Positions 43,401 through 51,600 of a stretch of 64,000 nucleotides of DNA are shown here, in pieces; the first letter of the stretch is position 1; every line of letters starts with the position of its first letter. Origin of the DNA: Crocodylus rhombifer (taxonomy: Eukaryota; Chordata; Crocodylia; Crocodylidae); assembly GCA_038503035.1 (NCBI GenBank), contig JAVSML010020399.1:33564-97563 (forward strand), given 5' to 3'. A program made the translations under genes and the position numbers. Under the pieces are notes generated by a model, which was not told the origin of the DNA, did not search any database, and saw only the letters and a program-made list of their open reading frames with translations.

Positions 43401-44996
43401 TATGAACTGTACCGTACCGTAGTATAACATACACTGAGAGAGAATAAAGTTACTCCGTAATTCTTTGTGGTTGCTACTTTTTTACTCCCAGGATGTAAAA
43501 CAAACAAAACCAGCTATGTAACAGAAAGGAAGAGGGATACTCTGGACCCTTGAGTTACTCTTGAGAGAGCAGTGGGATTTGGGATTCAGTATCTGCTGAT
43601 TTGGGTGGTGGGTTGCATGTGACACGTTGCAACAGGACTCCTTATGTCATAGCTTCTCAAAGGTGATGATGGCTATTGAAGTTTACATAACAGGAAACTT
43701 GCATGGTTTGTTCTAGCACAGTAAGGCAAAGGGATAACAATAAGAAAATCTGACATGTGTTCTCCTTTAGTTCTGCTGCTGGTTTGGGCTCCAGCTCTGG
43801 GCCTCCTATACCTGAATCAAGACTTGGAGAAGAAAATAAAGGGCATCAAATGTTGGTGAAAATGGGTAAGTTATGTCTTGAATCTCAGGAGTTCTGGAGA
43901 TAGCTGGTGCAACTCTCCAGTCATGGGCACTTCAGAGCGGGGTCATTATCTCCACCTTCCTCTTTTGCACTTGCTAACAGTAAATCAGGTTAACTGCTTC
44001 TATTATCTTCCTTATTTGTGGCTGAAAAAAAGCTGAAAACTGCAGGTTGCCTTAGGACTTTTTATCATAAGGTGCTTCTTTTAATAGCTTTTGTCAAAAA
44101 CAGCATAATTATCACTATTTTATTACAGCTATTTAAGTACTTTAAAACCTACTTACAGTGTGTGAGCGCCTCAGTATTTGATCTATCCTCCCTATAGCTC
44201 TACAAGTAGAGAAGTGCTGCTATTGTCCATGTACAGCAAGGATGAAAACTGGCATGTTACAATGCCAAATCTTGCAGTCCACCTTTTTGCCTGCAAAGTC
44301 TGTATTTCCATTTGTATAGCTCTGCCCTTTTAGATGTAATTTTGTCTACTTTGTAATTTGTAAACCCGGGGGCAGATTCTCAGGTACACGGATGGTGTAG
44401 ACTTTCTTCTTCCTTTCTAGAGAACCCAGGGTTGTGGCATGGAATTAGCAGCAAGTGGACGCACCTGTCCCAGGTGTTGACTGTAACTGATAAAGTGCCA
44501 CTACATTAAGTGGGGAGATGGGACCTGTTGCACTCTTCTGGTGCTTGGTGTTTTCCTTAGGGCTCTAGTTTATTCCCCATGTAGCAGATCTTGAAGTTAA
44601 CACACTTGAGGCTAGTGGGACAGTTAGTGCATCTGAATTATTGTTTAAAACTATCTACAGACTTGGGCTATATCGATCTAATTTTTTTGTTTCCAAAATA
44701 CCTTCCTGTACAGTTCAGTGAGGTATTTGTTAAAATCCTTAAGATGCTTATCCATGGTGTGCACTTTTCTTTCTTTCCTTCTTTCTTTCCTCCTTCTAAT
44801 AGGATGGAGTGGGTCTGGTGGACTGGGAGCTAAGGAGCAAGGAATCCAGGACCCAATTAAAGGAGGGGATATCAGAGACAAATGGGATCAATATAAGGGT
44901 GTGGGAGTTGCCCTAGATGACCCATATGAGAACTACCGAAGAAATAAAAGCTACTCGTTTATTGCACGCATGAAGGCCAGAGATGAATGTAAGTGA
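31439..44996 (+). CDS. CHERP: CHERP, SR-related CTD-associated splicing factor (17 coding exons)
   Basis: Join 31439-31463, 31587-31760, 32211-32392, 33824-33961, 34729-34880, 35267-35378, 35750-35839, 36535-36772, 37418-37596, 38036-38465, 40035-40273, 41123-41256, 41538-41624, 42150-42299, 43133-43255, 43771-43865, 44803-44996; 913 aa against 916 I recall for human. CHERP acts in the nucleus with the U2 snRNP/17S complex and influences alternative splicing and calcium homeostasis. A SURP domain lies at about residues 10-60 and a CTD-interacting (CID) domain at about 128-290. Gln and Pro/Ala tracts follow (about 315-368), then a Pro/Trp/Asn/His-rich region (431-650), an RS domain (727-820) and a G-patch-like segment near 848-880 (MGWSGSGGLGAKEQG). 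This reading ends in DECK; an alternative end lies at 45999. All introns are GT-AG and phases sum correctly. Confidence 0.97.
31587..31760 (+). CDS. CHERP: CHERP exon 2
   Basis: Encodes DQELRNVIDKLAQFVARNGP onward to KLALEQQQ: the SURP (SWAP) domain. Acceptor ggctgcag, donor gtgagt. Confidence 0.96.
32211..32392 (+). CDS. CHERP: CHERP exon 3
   Basis: Encodes LCKQTQDIETTAQIQPLSQP through the conserved ELIQQSQWNLQQQEQHLLAM then RQ. Acceptor cctgttag, donor gtaggc. Confidence 0.95.
32585..33230 (+). mobile_element. CR1 LINE, 5'-truncated, with ORF2 C-terminal remnant
   Basis: An open frame of 145 codons encodes the C-terminal part of CR1 ORF2: LERVQRKATCMIRGLE, FRLDIRKNFFTLQALKVWNR then LPPEV, ending YFAGIL. 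The CR1 tail follows ('cctatgaccccag', 'gggggctggactcgatctt', 'atgtctatgaaatctatgac'). No reverse-transcriptase catalytic part remains, so it is inactive. The intact frame suggests a fairly young insertion. Confidence 0.92.
33440..33615 (+). mobile_element. hAT-type non-autonomous element, 176 bp
   Basis: Ends 'caggggcgcacaca' and 'aattgcccgcccctg' are imperfect inverted repeats. Flanking octamers tgctagag and ggctggag match at 6 of 8. An A/TA-rich stretch lies in its centre. Confidence 0.7.
33824..33961 (+). CDS. CHERP: CHERP exon 4
   Basis: 46 codons, EQVTSAVALAIEQQMQKVLE to IDTCTKDAIS, start of the CID region. Acceptor tttttcag, donor gtaagt. Confidence 0.96.
33962..34728 (+). other. CHERP: CHERP intron 4
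   Basis: 767 bases with a T/G-rich tract at about 34626-34662; nothing else seen. Confidence 0.8.
34729..34880 (+). CDS. CHERP: CHERP exon 5
   Basis: Encodes AGKNWMFSNAKSPAHCELMA to LIYLINDVLHH, core CID helices. Acceptor attccaag, donor gtaaga. Confidence 0.95.
34881..35266 (+). other. CHERP: CHERP intron 5
   Basis: 386 bases, GT-AG, no recognisable internal feature. Confidence 0.8.
35267..35378 (+). CDS. CHERP: CHERP exon 6
   Basis: Encodes QRKQARDLLAALQKVVVPIY to KQQKIAR. Acceptor tttatag, donor gtaagt. Confidence 0.95.
35379..35749 (+). other. CHERP: CHERP intron 6
   Basis: 371 bases, GT-AG, no recognisable internal feature. Confidence 0.8.
35750..35839 (+). CDS. CHERP: CHERP exon 7
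   Basis: 30 codons, LLQLWEKNGYFDESIIQQLQ to GLGQYQ, end of the CID. Acceptor tgtacag, donor gttagc. Confidence 0.95.
35840..36534 (+). other. CHERP: CHERP intron 7
   Basis: 695 bases; the overlapping open frames on both strands are not conserved gene fragments that I recognise. Confidence 0.75.
36535..36772 (+). CDS. CHERP: CHERP exon 8
   Basis: Encodes ANLMTEYATVVQPVQVAFQQ, a short poly-Gln tract and a Pro/Ala tract (PAPAPAPTPAPAPP). Acceptor gttgttag, donor gtacag. Confidence 0.95.
36773..37417 (+). other. CHERP: CHERP intron 8
   Basis: 645 bases; nothing recognised. Confidence 0.75.
37418..37596 (+). CDS. CHERP: CHERP exon 9
   Basis: Encodes a Gly/Pro-rich piece and DQIPPNKPPWFDQPHPVAPW then GQQQ. 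Acceptor gttacag, donor gtacca. Confidence 0.95.
37597..38035 (+). other. CHERP: CHERP intron 9
   Basis: 439 bases with a short CA run near 37930; otherwise nothing seen. Confidence 0.75.
38036..38465 (+). CDS. CHERP: CHERP exon 10
   Basis: The longest CHERP exon. It encodes the Trp/Asn/Gln and His/Pro/Phe-rich low-complexity region, including repeats of WNNQ and HPFERPPYPHRFDYPQ. Acceptor ttttatag, donor gtaaag. Confidence 0.96.
38466..40034 (+). other. CHERP: CHERP intron 10
   Basis: 1.6 kb, with poly(T) runs at 38532-38553 and 39912-39930; no gene seen. Confidence 0.75.
40035..40273 (+). CDS. CHERP: CHERP exon 11
   Basis: Encodes EIGPPHHHPGHRLPHPGISE to FDLPAGLMAPLVK. Acceptor cttgtgcag, donor gtaagt. 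Confidence 0.96.
40274..41122 (+). other. CHERP: CHERP intron 11
   Basis: 849 bases, nothing recognised. Confidence 0.75.
41123..41256 (+). CDS. CHERP: CHERP exon 12
   Basis: Encodes LEDHEYKPLDPKDIRLPPPM to YSPPSHDRPRN. Acceptor tctggcag, donor gtaaga. Confidence 0.96.
41538..41624 (+). CDS. CHERP: CHERP exon 13
   Basis: 29 codons' worth: EGWEQNGLYEFFRAKMRARR then RKGQEKRN. Acceptor ttattgcag, donor gtgaga. Confidence 0.96.
41625..42149 (+). other. CHERP: CHERP intron 13
   Basis: 525 bases, about half occupied by a repeat tail (41650-41900). Confidence 0.75.
41650..41900 (+). mobile_element. Penelope-like element 3' tail (probable)
   Basis: Contains 'tttcacagcatctgatgaag', 'ctcacaagcttgtgatacag' and 'gacttcagactaacacagct'. 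The first and last stretches recur, diverged and in either orientation, around the GIY-YIG remnant at 55.4-56.4 kb, which links this tail to that family. Family naming is from memory of reptile repeats. Confidence 0.5.
42150..42299 (+). CDS. CHERP: CHERP exon 14 (RS domain)
   Basis: Arg/Ser-dipeptide-rich: GPSRSRSRSKSRGRSSSRSN onward. Acceptor ccgcgcag, donor gtaaga. Phase 2 on both sides, so skipping would preserve the frame. Confidence 0.96.
42300..43132 (+). other. CHERP: CHERP intron 14
   Basis: 833 bases, with the start of a hAT-like element at 42522. Confidence 0.75.
42522..42600 (+). mobile_element. hAT-like element, left-end fragment
   Basis: 'cagtagtccccagccc' resembles hAT ends and is preceded by ctctagag, the octamer hAT elements favour as target. 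I could not find the right end. Confidence 0.45.
43133..43255 (+). CDS. CHERP: CHERP exon 15 (RS domain)
   Basis: Second RS exon, SRSRSSRSRSRSRSRSRSRS then KSYSPGRRHRSRSRSPTP. Acceptor cattccag, donor gtaagg; phase 2 on both sides. Confidence 0.96.
43256..43770 (+). other. CHERP: CHERP intron 15
   Basis: 515 bases, nothing recognised. Confidence 0.75.
43771..43865 (+). CDS. CHERP: CHERP exon 16
   Basis: Encodes SAAGLGSSSGPPIPESRLGE to GHQMLVKM, leading into the G-patch. Acceptor tcctttag, donor gtaagt. Confidence 0.94.
43866..44802 (+). other. CHERP: CHERP intron 16
   Basis: 937 bases ending in a strong CT-rich acceptor tract (ttctttccttctttctttcc). A MIR-like stretch near 44160-44250 is too degenerate to call. 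Confidence 0.7.
44803..44996 (+). CDS. CHERP: CHERP exon 17 with DECK stop
   Basis: Encodes GWSGSGGLGAKEQGIQDPIK (G-patch-like) to FIARMKARDECK and TGA at 44994-44996. A perfect donor (gtaagt, 44989) lies inside this end and creates an alternative C-terminus. Confidence 0.9.
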
Positions 44997-45961
44997 ACTT
45001 CTTGAAAAATCTGGAAAGGTCTTGGTTATCCTTTTATTGTTTCCATGATGGCTATGTTAGCATGTTTGGCAAAGGTTTCCTTACACTGTCAATCCTCATA
45101 CAGTTTGTGTAGCAAATCGAAAGGTTAAGAACTAATAATAAACCAATTTCTAATAGTAGGTATTCATCTTTTTTAACTATGATAGGTAAGTAAATGATGT
45201 TCTCTGAGTGTCTCCAGCACATTCCTAGCTAAGAACTTTTCTCAGTATATGCAACTTGCATTAAACCATGGTGGCTATTGTAGGAGTTATCTATGAATTT
45301 TCTAAATTAAGCTAATTTGGGATGTCTGCACTTTAGGAATTTGTGTGACTCTCTTCCTTCCATTCCGAAACTATCCCACCTCTGTTCAAGCCAGCTCTTG
45401 TGTGTGATAGTGGTTGCCAGACAGTTTGTCATTCAACCTTATTTTCTGAAGGTTAAAATACAGCAGTAACTTAGGGGGCAGTGAGTAGTGTCTATCAAGG
45501 CAGCAAGGGAAGGATGGCTGTTATGGGTGGTGATAGACAGGCCAGGGTTATTGCCTGGCCCTGTTTGAGTTGGCTGTCATATTTTGTCCCCTTTCTGAGA
45601 CTGGGAACTAATACGCATCTCTAGTAAAGGCTCACGAAAACTTGCAAGCAAGCCAGGTAGCTGTAATAGATGTTTTGTGTAGGATGGAAACTTCATTTTG
45701 TGAATGGGAGCGGGACAGAGACTCACGACAAATGCATCTAAATAGCAGTCAGTGAGGATGTGCAAGAAATTGGGCATGCAAAACGAGAAATCATTTCTTT
45801 CCATAGCTTGGAGGGTATCTATGTAATGAAATCCACGCAAGCACCACACACAGTGGGGAAAACTACCATTTTTAAATGGAGCCCTCCTCTCAAGATGCAT
45901 TTTCCTCAGCCAACCAAGACTAATTGCAGAATGTATAAGAATTTTTTCCCTGTTGTTTCAG
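44997..45961 (+). other. CHERP: CHERP terminal intron or extended 3'UTR
   Basis: If the donor at 44989 is used this is intron; if not, it is the 3'UTR of the DECK form. Nothing else is recognisable. Confidence 0.6.
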
Positions 45962-45999
45962 CGAAGCGTGACACCCAAGATCCTCCACCACCTGAATAA
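45962..45999 (+). CDS. CHERP: CHERP alternative terminal exon
   Basis: Joining 44988 (donor gtaagt) to acceptor tgtttcag at 45961 keeps the frame and replaces CK-stop by SKRDTQDPPPPE-TAA, giving a 923-residue protein. The phase match, strong splice sites and the following UTR with AATAAA signals support a real exon. Which form dominates cannot be told from DNA. Confidence 0.7.
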
Positions 46000-46683
46000 G
46001 ACTCCCTGAAATACCTGGAGAAAGATGTCTTGCATCTTCTACAAATCATTAAACTTGTATAAATCAGGATTAATGTCTGGAGGAAGTGACCATTAAGATA
46101 ATTAGCTTTTAAAAAGGAAAGCTATGACATGTACTCCACTTTGTTTAGCATTTTAAAAAGGCCAGTGATCACCATGACATGTCTAGCAAGTTCAGAAATG
46201 CCCATTTATTCTGCAGTTTTAAAGTAAAAAAGTTACCCATTTTATACTAGGACTAAATCCCTGTTAAGCTATCTCTGGTCCAGGATTGTGATCCACTCAT
46301 TCCTGTGGAATACAGACATTATCTGATATGGTTCCATGTCTCTAGTTCCATAATGTATGTTTATTTCTCTCAAAGGTTAATTCTATTTGAAGTGGAGGGG
46401 TGCTGCCTTGGGAACAAGTCAGACTGATGCTGAGCAGTGTATCCTAATGTCTAAATGGGGAGACAAGCACCTTGTTCCAGTACAGGTGACCTATGAGCAC
46501 TGTATGAGCTTATTAGAATCTACTATACAACTTAGAGCCCCTACACACCAGCTGCTGCAGTCACAACTCTACTCGGAACATAAAGGGTTAACTGTTTTAG
46601 CCATCCAAGTGCTCTAAGGGATGTTTGATGCTTTGTAACGAAAGACATTCTTTAAGCTTTTTATATTTTTGTATATACCCTTG

Positions 46684-46689
46684 AATAAA
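46684..46689 (+). terminator. CHERP: Poly(A) signal AATAAA, CHERP proximal
   Basis: Canonical hexamer 685 bases after the alternative CHERP stop. Confidence 0.6.
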
Positions 46690-47047
46690 AGCTAAAATTA
46701 GTTCAATAGAAGAGAACCTGTTTTTCCCCCATTTCACAAATTTCTAAGTGTGAAGCATTCCTGGAAACCTCCTTTAAAATGCTTTTGTAACTAAATTGTT
46801 TCCAGACACCACCAGCTTAAGATGTTAGATCATTACACTGCACATCTACTCAAGAGGTCTGCTTGGTGGTAACCTCTTTCCAAAGTCATTTGTTTATACA
46901 GCAGAAACCCTCTTAAACCATGCAGTCCAATATGGTGAAATATCTGTCTCTTCTAGACTTACTGTAGCTGTGGAACTGTAACTGTCTGTGAATCGGCCTA
47001 AGACATCTGTATGTTACCAACTTGTGAATTTTACTGTTTTGCCCTCC

Positions 47048-47053
47048 AATAAA
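47048..47053 (+). terminator. CHERP: Poly(A) signal AATAAA, CHERP distal
   Basis: Second canonical hexamer in 'ctccaataaacac'. The following A-rich tract could favour mispriming in cDNA data. Confidence 0.55.
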
Positions 47054-47255
47054 CACTTTTTATTAAAAACAAAAACAAACAAACAAACAAAAATTAGCTT
47101 TAGCTCATTTTTCAAAGTAAATGGGTTGCCTTTTATCCTGTATACCAAGTATTTTCCAGTTGCCTAGGAGTTGCTTTGACCTTTGGAGCAAGTGTTTTAT
47201 AACAAGGGTTGATTTAACAAATAATTTTAGAGGCCAAGTTGTATGAGTAGTTTAA

Positions 47256-47588
47256 GTGCATCTACATGTGCGCTTTACTGCAGAGTTGACTAATTAGCTC
47301 CATGGTAGAGTGTTACCATCTACATGTGCACTTGTGTTTAGTGTGCAGTAAATTAACTCGAGTGTAAGATAATGTGGCAAAGTAACTTGCACTGAAATGC
47401 ACGTGTGGACACTGACTGCAGGCCTAAATTGCACCTGGTCAGCCCGGCCAGCTGGGGGCCTGCTCCACCCTGGCTCAAATTGCTGCTGTTTTGGGTAAGC
47501 ATGTAGATGCTGTGCCCAGTAGCGGTTTCCTCCGGCTCAAACAGCTTGGGCATTTACTGTATCATATCAATTGCACATGTGGATGCAC
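47256..47588. mobile_element. Inverted-repeat (MITE-like) element, copy 1
   Basis: Starts 'gtgcatctacatgtgcgctt' and ends 'gcacatgtggatgcac', which are mutual reverse complements with few mismatches. Its interior 'ggctcaaattgctgctg' is the reverse complement of 'cagcaatttgagcc' in copy 2, so the copies are in opposite orientation. Confidence 0.75.
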
Positions 47589-48034
47589 CCACATTGTCCT
47601 AATTAGGCACCTGGATTTGGCAGCCCAGGAAGTCCTTTCCAGTCCTGTGTTCCTAATTTTAAGGAGTACTTCTGCTTTTTTCACACTTCTTAATACCACT
47701 GGTTTGGGTTATTAAACATGGGTTATACTGTGACTTGTAACACAAAGGCTGTTGATACCCCTTAACAATCACCTGTTTGCTTGCTCATTAGGTTTTAACT
47801 GTGTTTTTTTTTAAACATAATCAAGGCTAATATACACTGAAGATTTTTAAGTAGTAAAAACCAAAGTAATTTATGTCTATTGGATTGGTAGTTTCCAGGG
47901 ACAGAATGTAACCTCTGTATCTAACGATATATTGCAGCTGGGGTGAATTCTTACTTGGTGTGTCTATATGTTCAATTTAATGCGAAGCAATAAACTCTGG
48001 AGCTTTTTGAGTTGGAGTAAACTATTCCTGGGCA

Positions 48035-48420
48035 TGGCATCTACATGTGCACCTGGGATAGCAGCAATTTGAGCCTGGGCTAGCAGGAGGCATGGAGGTC
48101 AGGCCTGGGCTACGAGTGGCAGCAGAGGGGCTTGCTGGGGTACAGTGGTGCTGAACTGCAGAGCCATGTGTCTAGGCAGCAGGCAAGAGTCTGGTCCTTG
48201 GCTGGCTGGGCTGACTGGGTCCTATTTATACCTGCAGTCAGCATCTACATGCGTGTTTAACTGCAGTAAATGACCCTGTCATAAGATGGTACGACAGTAC
48301 TATCTTATGGCAGAGTTGATTAGTTTACTGTGGCCTGGCACTGCTGCACATGTAGATGGTGATGTTTTACTGTGCAGCAAATTAGTCTACTCTGCAGTAA
48401 AGCACACATGTCGATGCACC
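48035..48420. mobile_element. Inverted-repeat (MITE-like) element, copy 2
   Basis: Starts 'tggcatctacatgtgcac' and ends 'gcacacatgtcgatgcacc'. The right 45 bases are nearly the reverse complement of the left end of copy 1. An internal hairpin (cataagat...atcttatg, 48280-48309) is present. No transposase. Confidence 0.75.
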
Positions 48421-48562
48421 AGGTACAAAACAACTCGCTAGTATTGTCCTTTTCTACATGTTGCATGGAAGTCTTGCTTCAGTTTGAGACTTGTAACTGG
48501 AAATCCTACTCGTGACAAAAAACACTGGTTAAAATTCACTTAGGAAAAGTCTGTCAAAGCAG

Positions 48563-48640
48563 TTACTGTTCTTGTACTTTCTTAACTTCTTCTAATGCTT
48601 GTTCAGTTGTCAGAGGTGGGGATTTGTGACTCCTGATGTA
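48563..48640 (-). CDS. C19orf44: C19orf44 exon 8 (terminal)
   Basis: 25 codons plus [23 protein letters not shown] then KVQEQ. Acceptor tctttgcag on the minus strand. Absent from ATG-based ORF lists because it is short. Confidence 0.9.
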   Translation of the reverse strand, partial: YIRSHKSPPLTTEQALEEVKKVQEQ

Positions 48641-51600
48641 CTGCAAAGAAACAAGAGATTTGGTTAATACTCAAACACCATTTAGTGCTGAAGACAAGAC
48701 GGTTGCTTTGCAGCCTTTCTGTATATTCAGTCTTGCATCAGAAACTGTGGTTTCCTTTGCAGCTATTGCATTGGGGTGTAAGAGACATCTGGCCCATGTA
48801 CAGGGAACATACAGTTCTTACACAGAAGGTCTTTGGGATAACAATGGTATCTTTATATGGCACCCAACACAATGGCAACTTCTATCTGAACTGGATTCCC
48901 TAGAGCAGTGCTTCTCAGCCAGGGTGCTAAAGCATCCTAGTGTGCCTCTGAAGGGTACCTCAAGGTGTGAGGAGATAAGTGCAGGCTCAGGTTTTCCCTG
49001 CCCAGCTGCTCCCTTGCTCTCACTGCCTCTGAAACTGAATGAGTACTGCTCAGTCCATGAAAGTTATGGCAGGGGGTTGTGAGTCTAAAAAGGTTGAGAA
49101 CCACTGCCCTAGGACATAGCGTTATTACAGGCAGATTGTGCAGCACCTCTGTAATTAAGGTTGTCCAAATGCTTTTCATCAAAGTCCTCGCTCGCATTTG
49201 CTTACATCTGTCAAACTTCAGTTGTTCACACTGATAAATGTCTACCCCAGGCTCATGGGTCAGTGAGAAAACTGAATTGCTTTAGCTGGGCTGTTTCAAA
49301 TAACAAGGCTGGGGTAAAATGCATCTTGTTAACATTGTGTATTAGACAACTTTGTGCATTAGCAAGATTTTGAAACTTAGCAAAGGGTTGGCTGTGGTTT
49401 CACAGACATACCCTTTATTTTCTGTGTGGAACTTTTCCCAAATCAGCAAAGTTAAGTGTTGAAAAACAATCTGTCAATGTACACTAATGTACACTTGTCA
49501 GTTTCACAGGCACAGTCTCAAGAGAACCGGTATGCACTGAGCACTTTTCATGTCCCTCCCCACCCCACCCCACCCCACCCCAGCTCTATCAGGACCATTC
49601 AGTGAATTGCTCTCTCTCATGTACTAAATGGTCCAGGGATGGGAAGGGTGGGGAGAATGAGAAAATTCACTTGTGCGCACAGTTTTAATTCTGGTATTTC
49701 TAACCTAAGGTTTATGTCACAGTCTTAATGATTTTTTGGCTATATTGTGTATGTAAATTGTGTGCAAGAGCCTCGTCTTTTATAACTTAAGAGGCACAGG
49801 ATCCACTAGGTGACACTGGTCCACATTTAATGATTAGTACAGTGCCTTGAATCCACTGAGAGAAATTATTTCTCCCCAAACTGTGGGGAACAGTGAAGGG
49901 AACAGTTTGTAATTTGCTGAATAGCTATATATCACTTACATGAACTTAAGCTTTCTGCATGCAATTTACCTGTGTATTTCTACTCCTCCAAACTTGACAT
50001 TTTCTACCTGTGCTATATACTATGTACTGTGTGGGTTTAATCTAAACGAGAATAGCTGTTAATATTTGCAAGGGAACAAGAATCACTCTTGTATGACATG
50101 TTTTGTGTCGATCTAGTTTAGGAAATACATTTTTGCTTTAAATCACAGTCCATTTATAGCCCACTGCAGTTACCTCCTTAGCTTCTTCCAGTGTGTGATA
50201 GCGAAAGTTCTCATGCTCCAGTGACTCCACAAGGGATAAATGAAGATGGTGGAAGGTTTCTACAAACTGCTGTGTCAGCATTAAGTGCTGTTTTAACATG
50301 TCATTTAAAACAAACACAGCAGGACTGTATGCCGTCAGGGCTGCAAATGAAAGACAGGACAATATTTTATTCTAAAAAGTAAATGCTGAACAGCTTGTGT
50401 AAGGATATTACAGCATTCTACTTCATAGCTTGGTTTTAACAGAACTGAGTAAATTTGTGTTTTACAGTACCTTCTACCATATCCATGCTGACAACATGAC
50501 TGGCAACAGGTATTGGATCCAGGTAGCTGTGTCCAGCAGTTGGCCCAAGGATTGCTGTGCCATCCACTATGTAGAGGACAGAAATGTGACAGAAAAGGTT
50601 TCAAATCAGAAACACGTCTGAATGCTAAAATTGTGCAATATTCACTCTCTCTCAAAGTAATTCTCCCTAGAATTTGTTCAGGACATGAAGCAGGACTCTC
50701 TGCCCACAAGACTGATTCTGAAGCATGCTGGTATCACCTCAGGCTGCTCTCTCACTTGAGGTGATGGGATCACCATAACGTTTGCTGTATCAGCAGAATC
50801 TCTATTTTACAGGAAGCCAATAACTATAGGCATAGCGGACACTGAAAAAGGGTGTTAAAGGTGGCAGGTCACTTCAGTAACTTTGTTTTGTATTTCAGTT
50901 GTTAAAAGTCATGTCTGAGAATGCCAGGAGGCCTGTTGTGAGCCAGGCTCTGCCACAAAGGTCAGCCTCTCGGAAGAGGTTTGTCTAACCTCCTTCTCTG
51001 TTTCCCATAGTAACAACAGTTGGAGTTTATGGGCTGTTTTGTCTGGAACTAACACCCATAGTATCTTTTGTATATATGGCTAATTGCATTGTCTGATATA
51101 TTAAAGAGGATCCTTTGGATCACTTAGGCAGCACAGTAACTGAACTGAAAGGACGGAAGTTAGATTTCTATATTACACAGAAATGAATGAGAACTTACTT
51201 TTTGACCAGCAGTAGGTGAATGGAAAATCAGCTGTCTGAACTGCAGTTTCTTTCACCATTACTCTGTTTACTGTGCCATGCCATTTTTTATTAGACAGAG
51301 ATGATGACAATGAAAGAGAGTGAGTTTCTCTGGAATGTACAGAGCTATTAGGGTGTTCCATCAGTGTTTCAGACGGAGACCTCCTGTTTGTTGTCCCAGA
51401 TACTATTGCAGAAACAGATTTTTCAAAGTTTTCAGAATATTCTGAATGAACAGTGCTCTCAGTAGGTTCAAAAACATCCTGTTGAAGGCTAGGAAAGTTT
51501 TCAGAAATTCCACTTAAATGCTCAGAGATTTCAGCTTCGGTTCCAATTCCCTCTTCAATATCACTGTCAAAATCAATATTTGTACGCATTCCTGCACTCC

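Larger units (their letters stand above)
46000..47070 (+). other. CHERP: CHERP 3'UTR
   Basis: Non-coding, with AATAAA at 46684-46689 and 47048-47053. It ends at an A-rich tract ('aaacaaacaaacaaac' near 47070). Confidence 0.65.
47071..48562. other. Convergent intergenic region, CHERP / C19orf44
   Basis: 1.5 kb between two gene ends. It includes two related inverted-repeat elements (47256-47588, 48035-48420). The C19orf44 3'UTR on the minus strand must occupy its right part, but no clear AATAAA for it was found. Confidence 0.65.
48641..50173 (-). other. C19orf44: C19orf44 last intron
   Basis: 1.5 kb holding a hAT element (48906-49106) and a CCCCA repeat (49557-49582). Confidence 0.8.
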
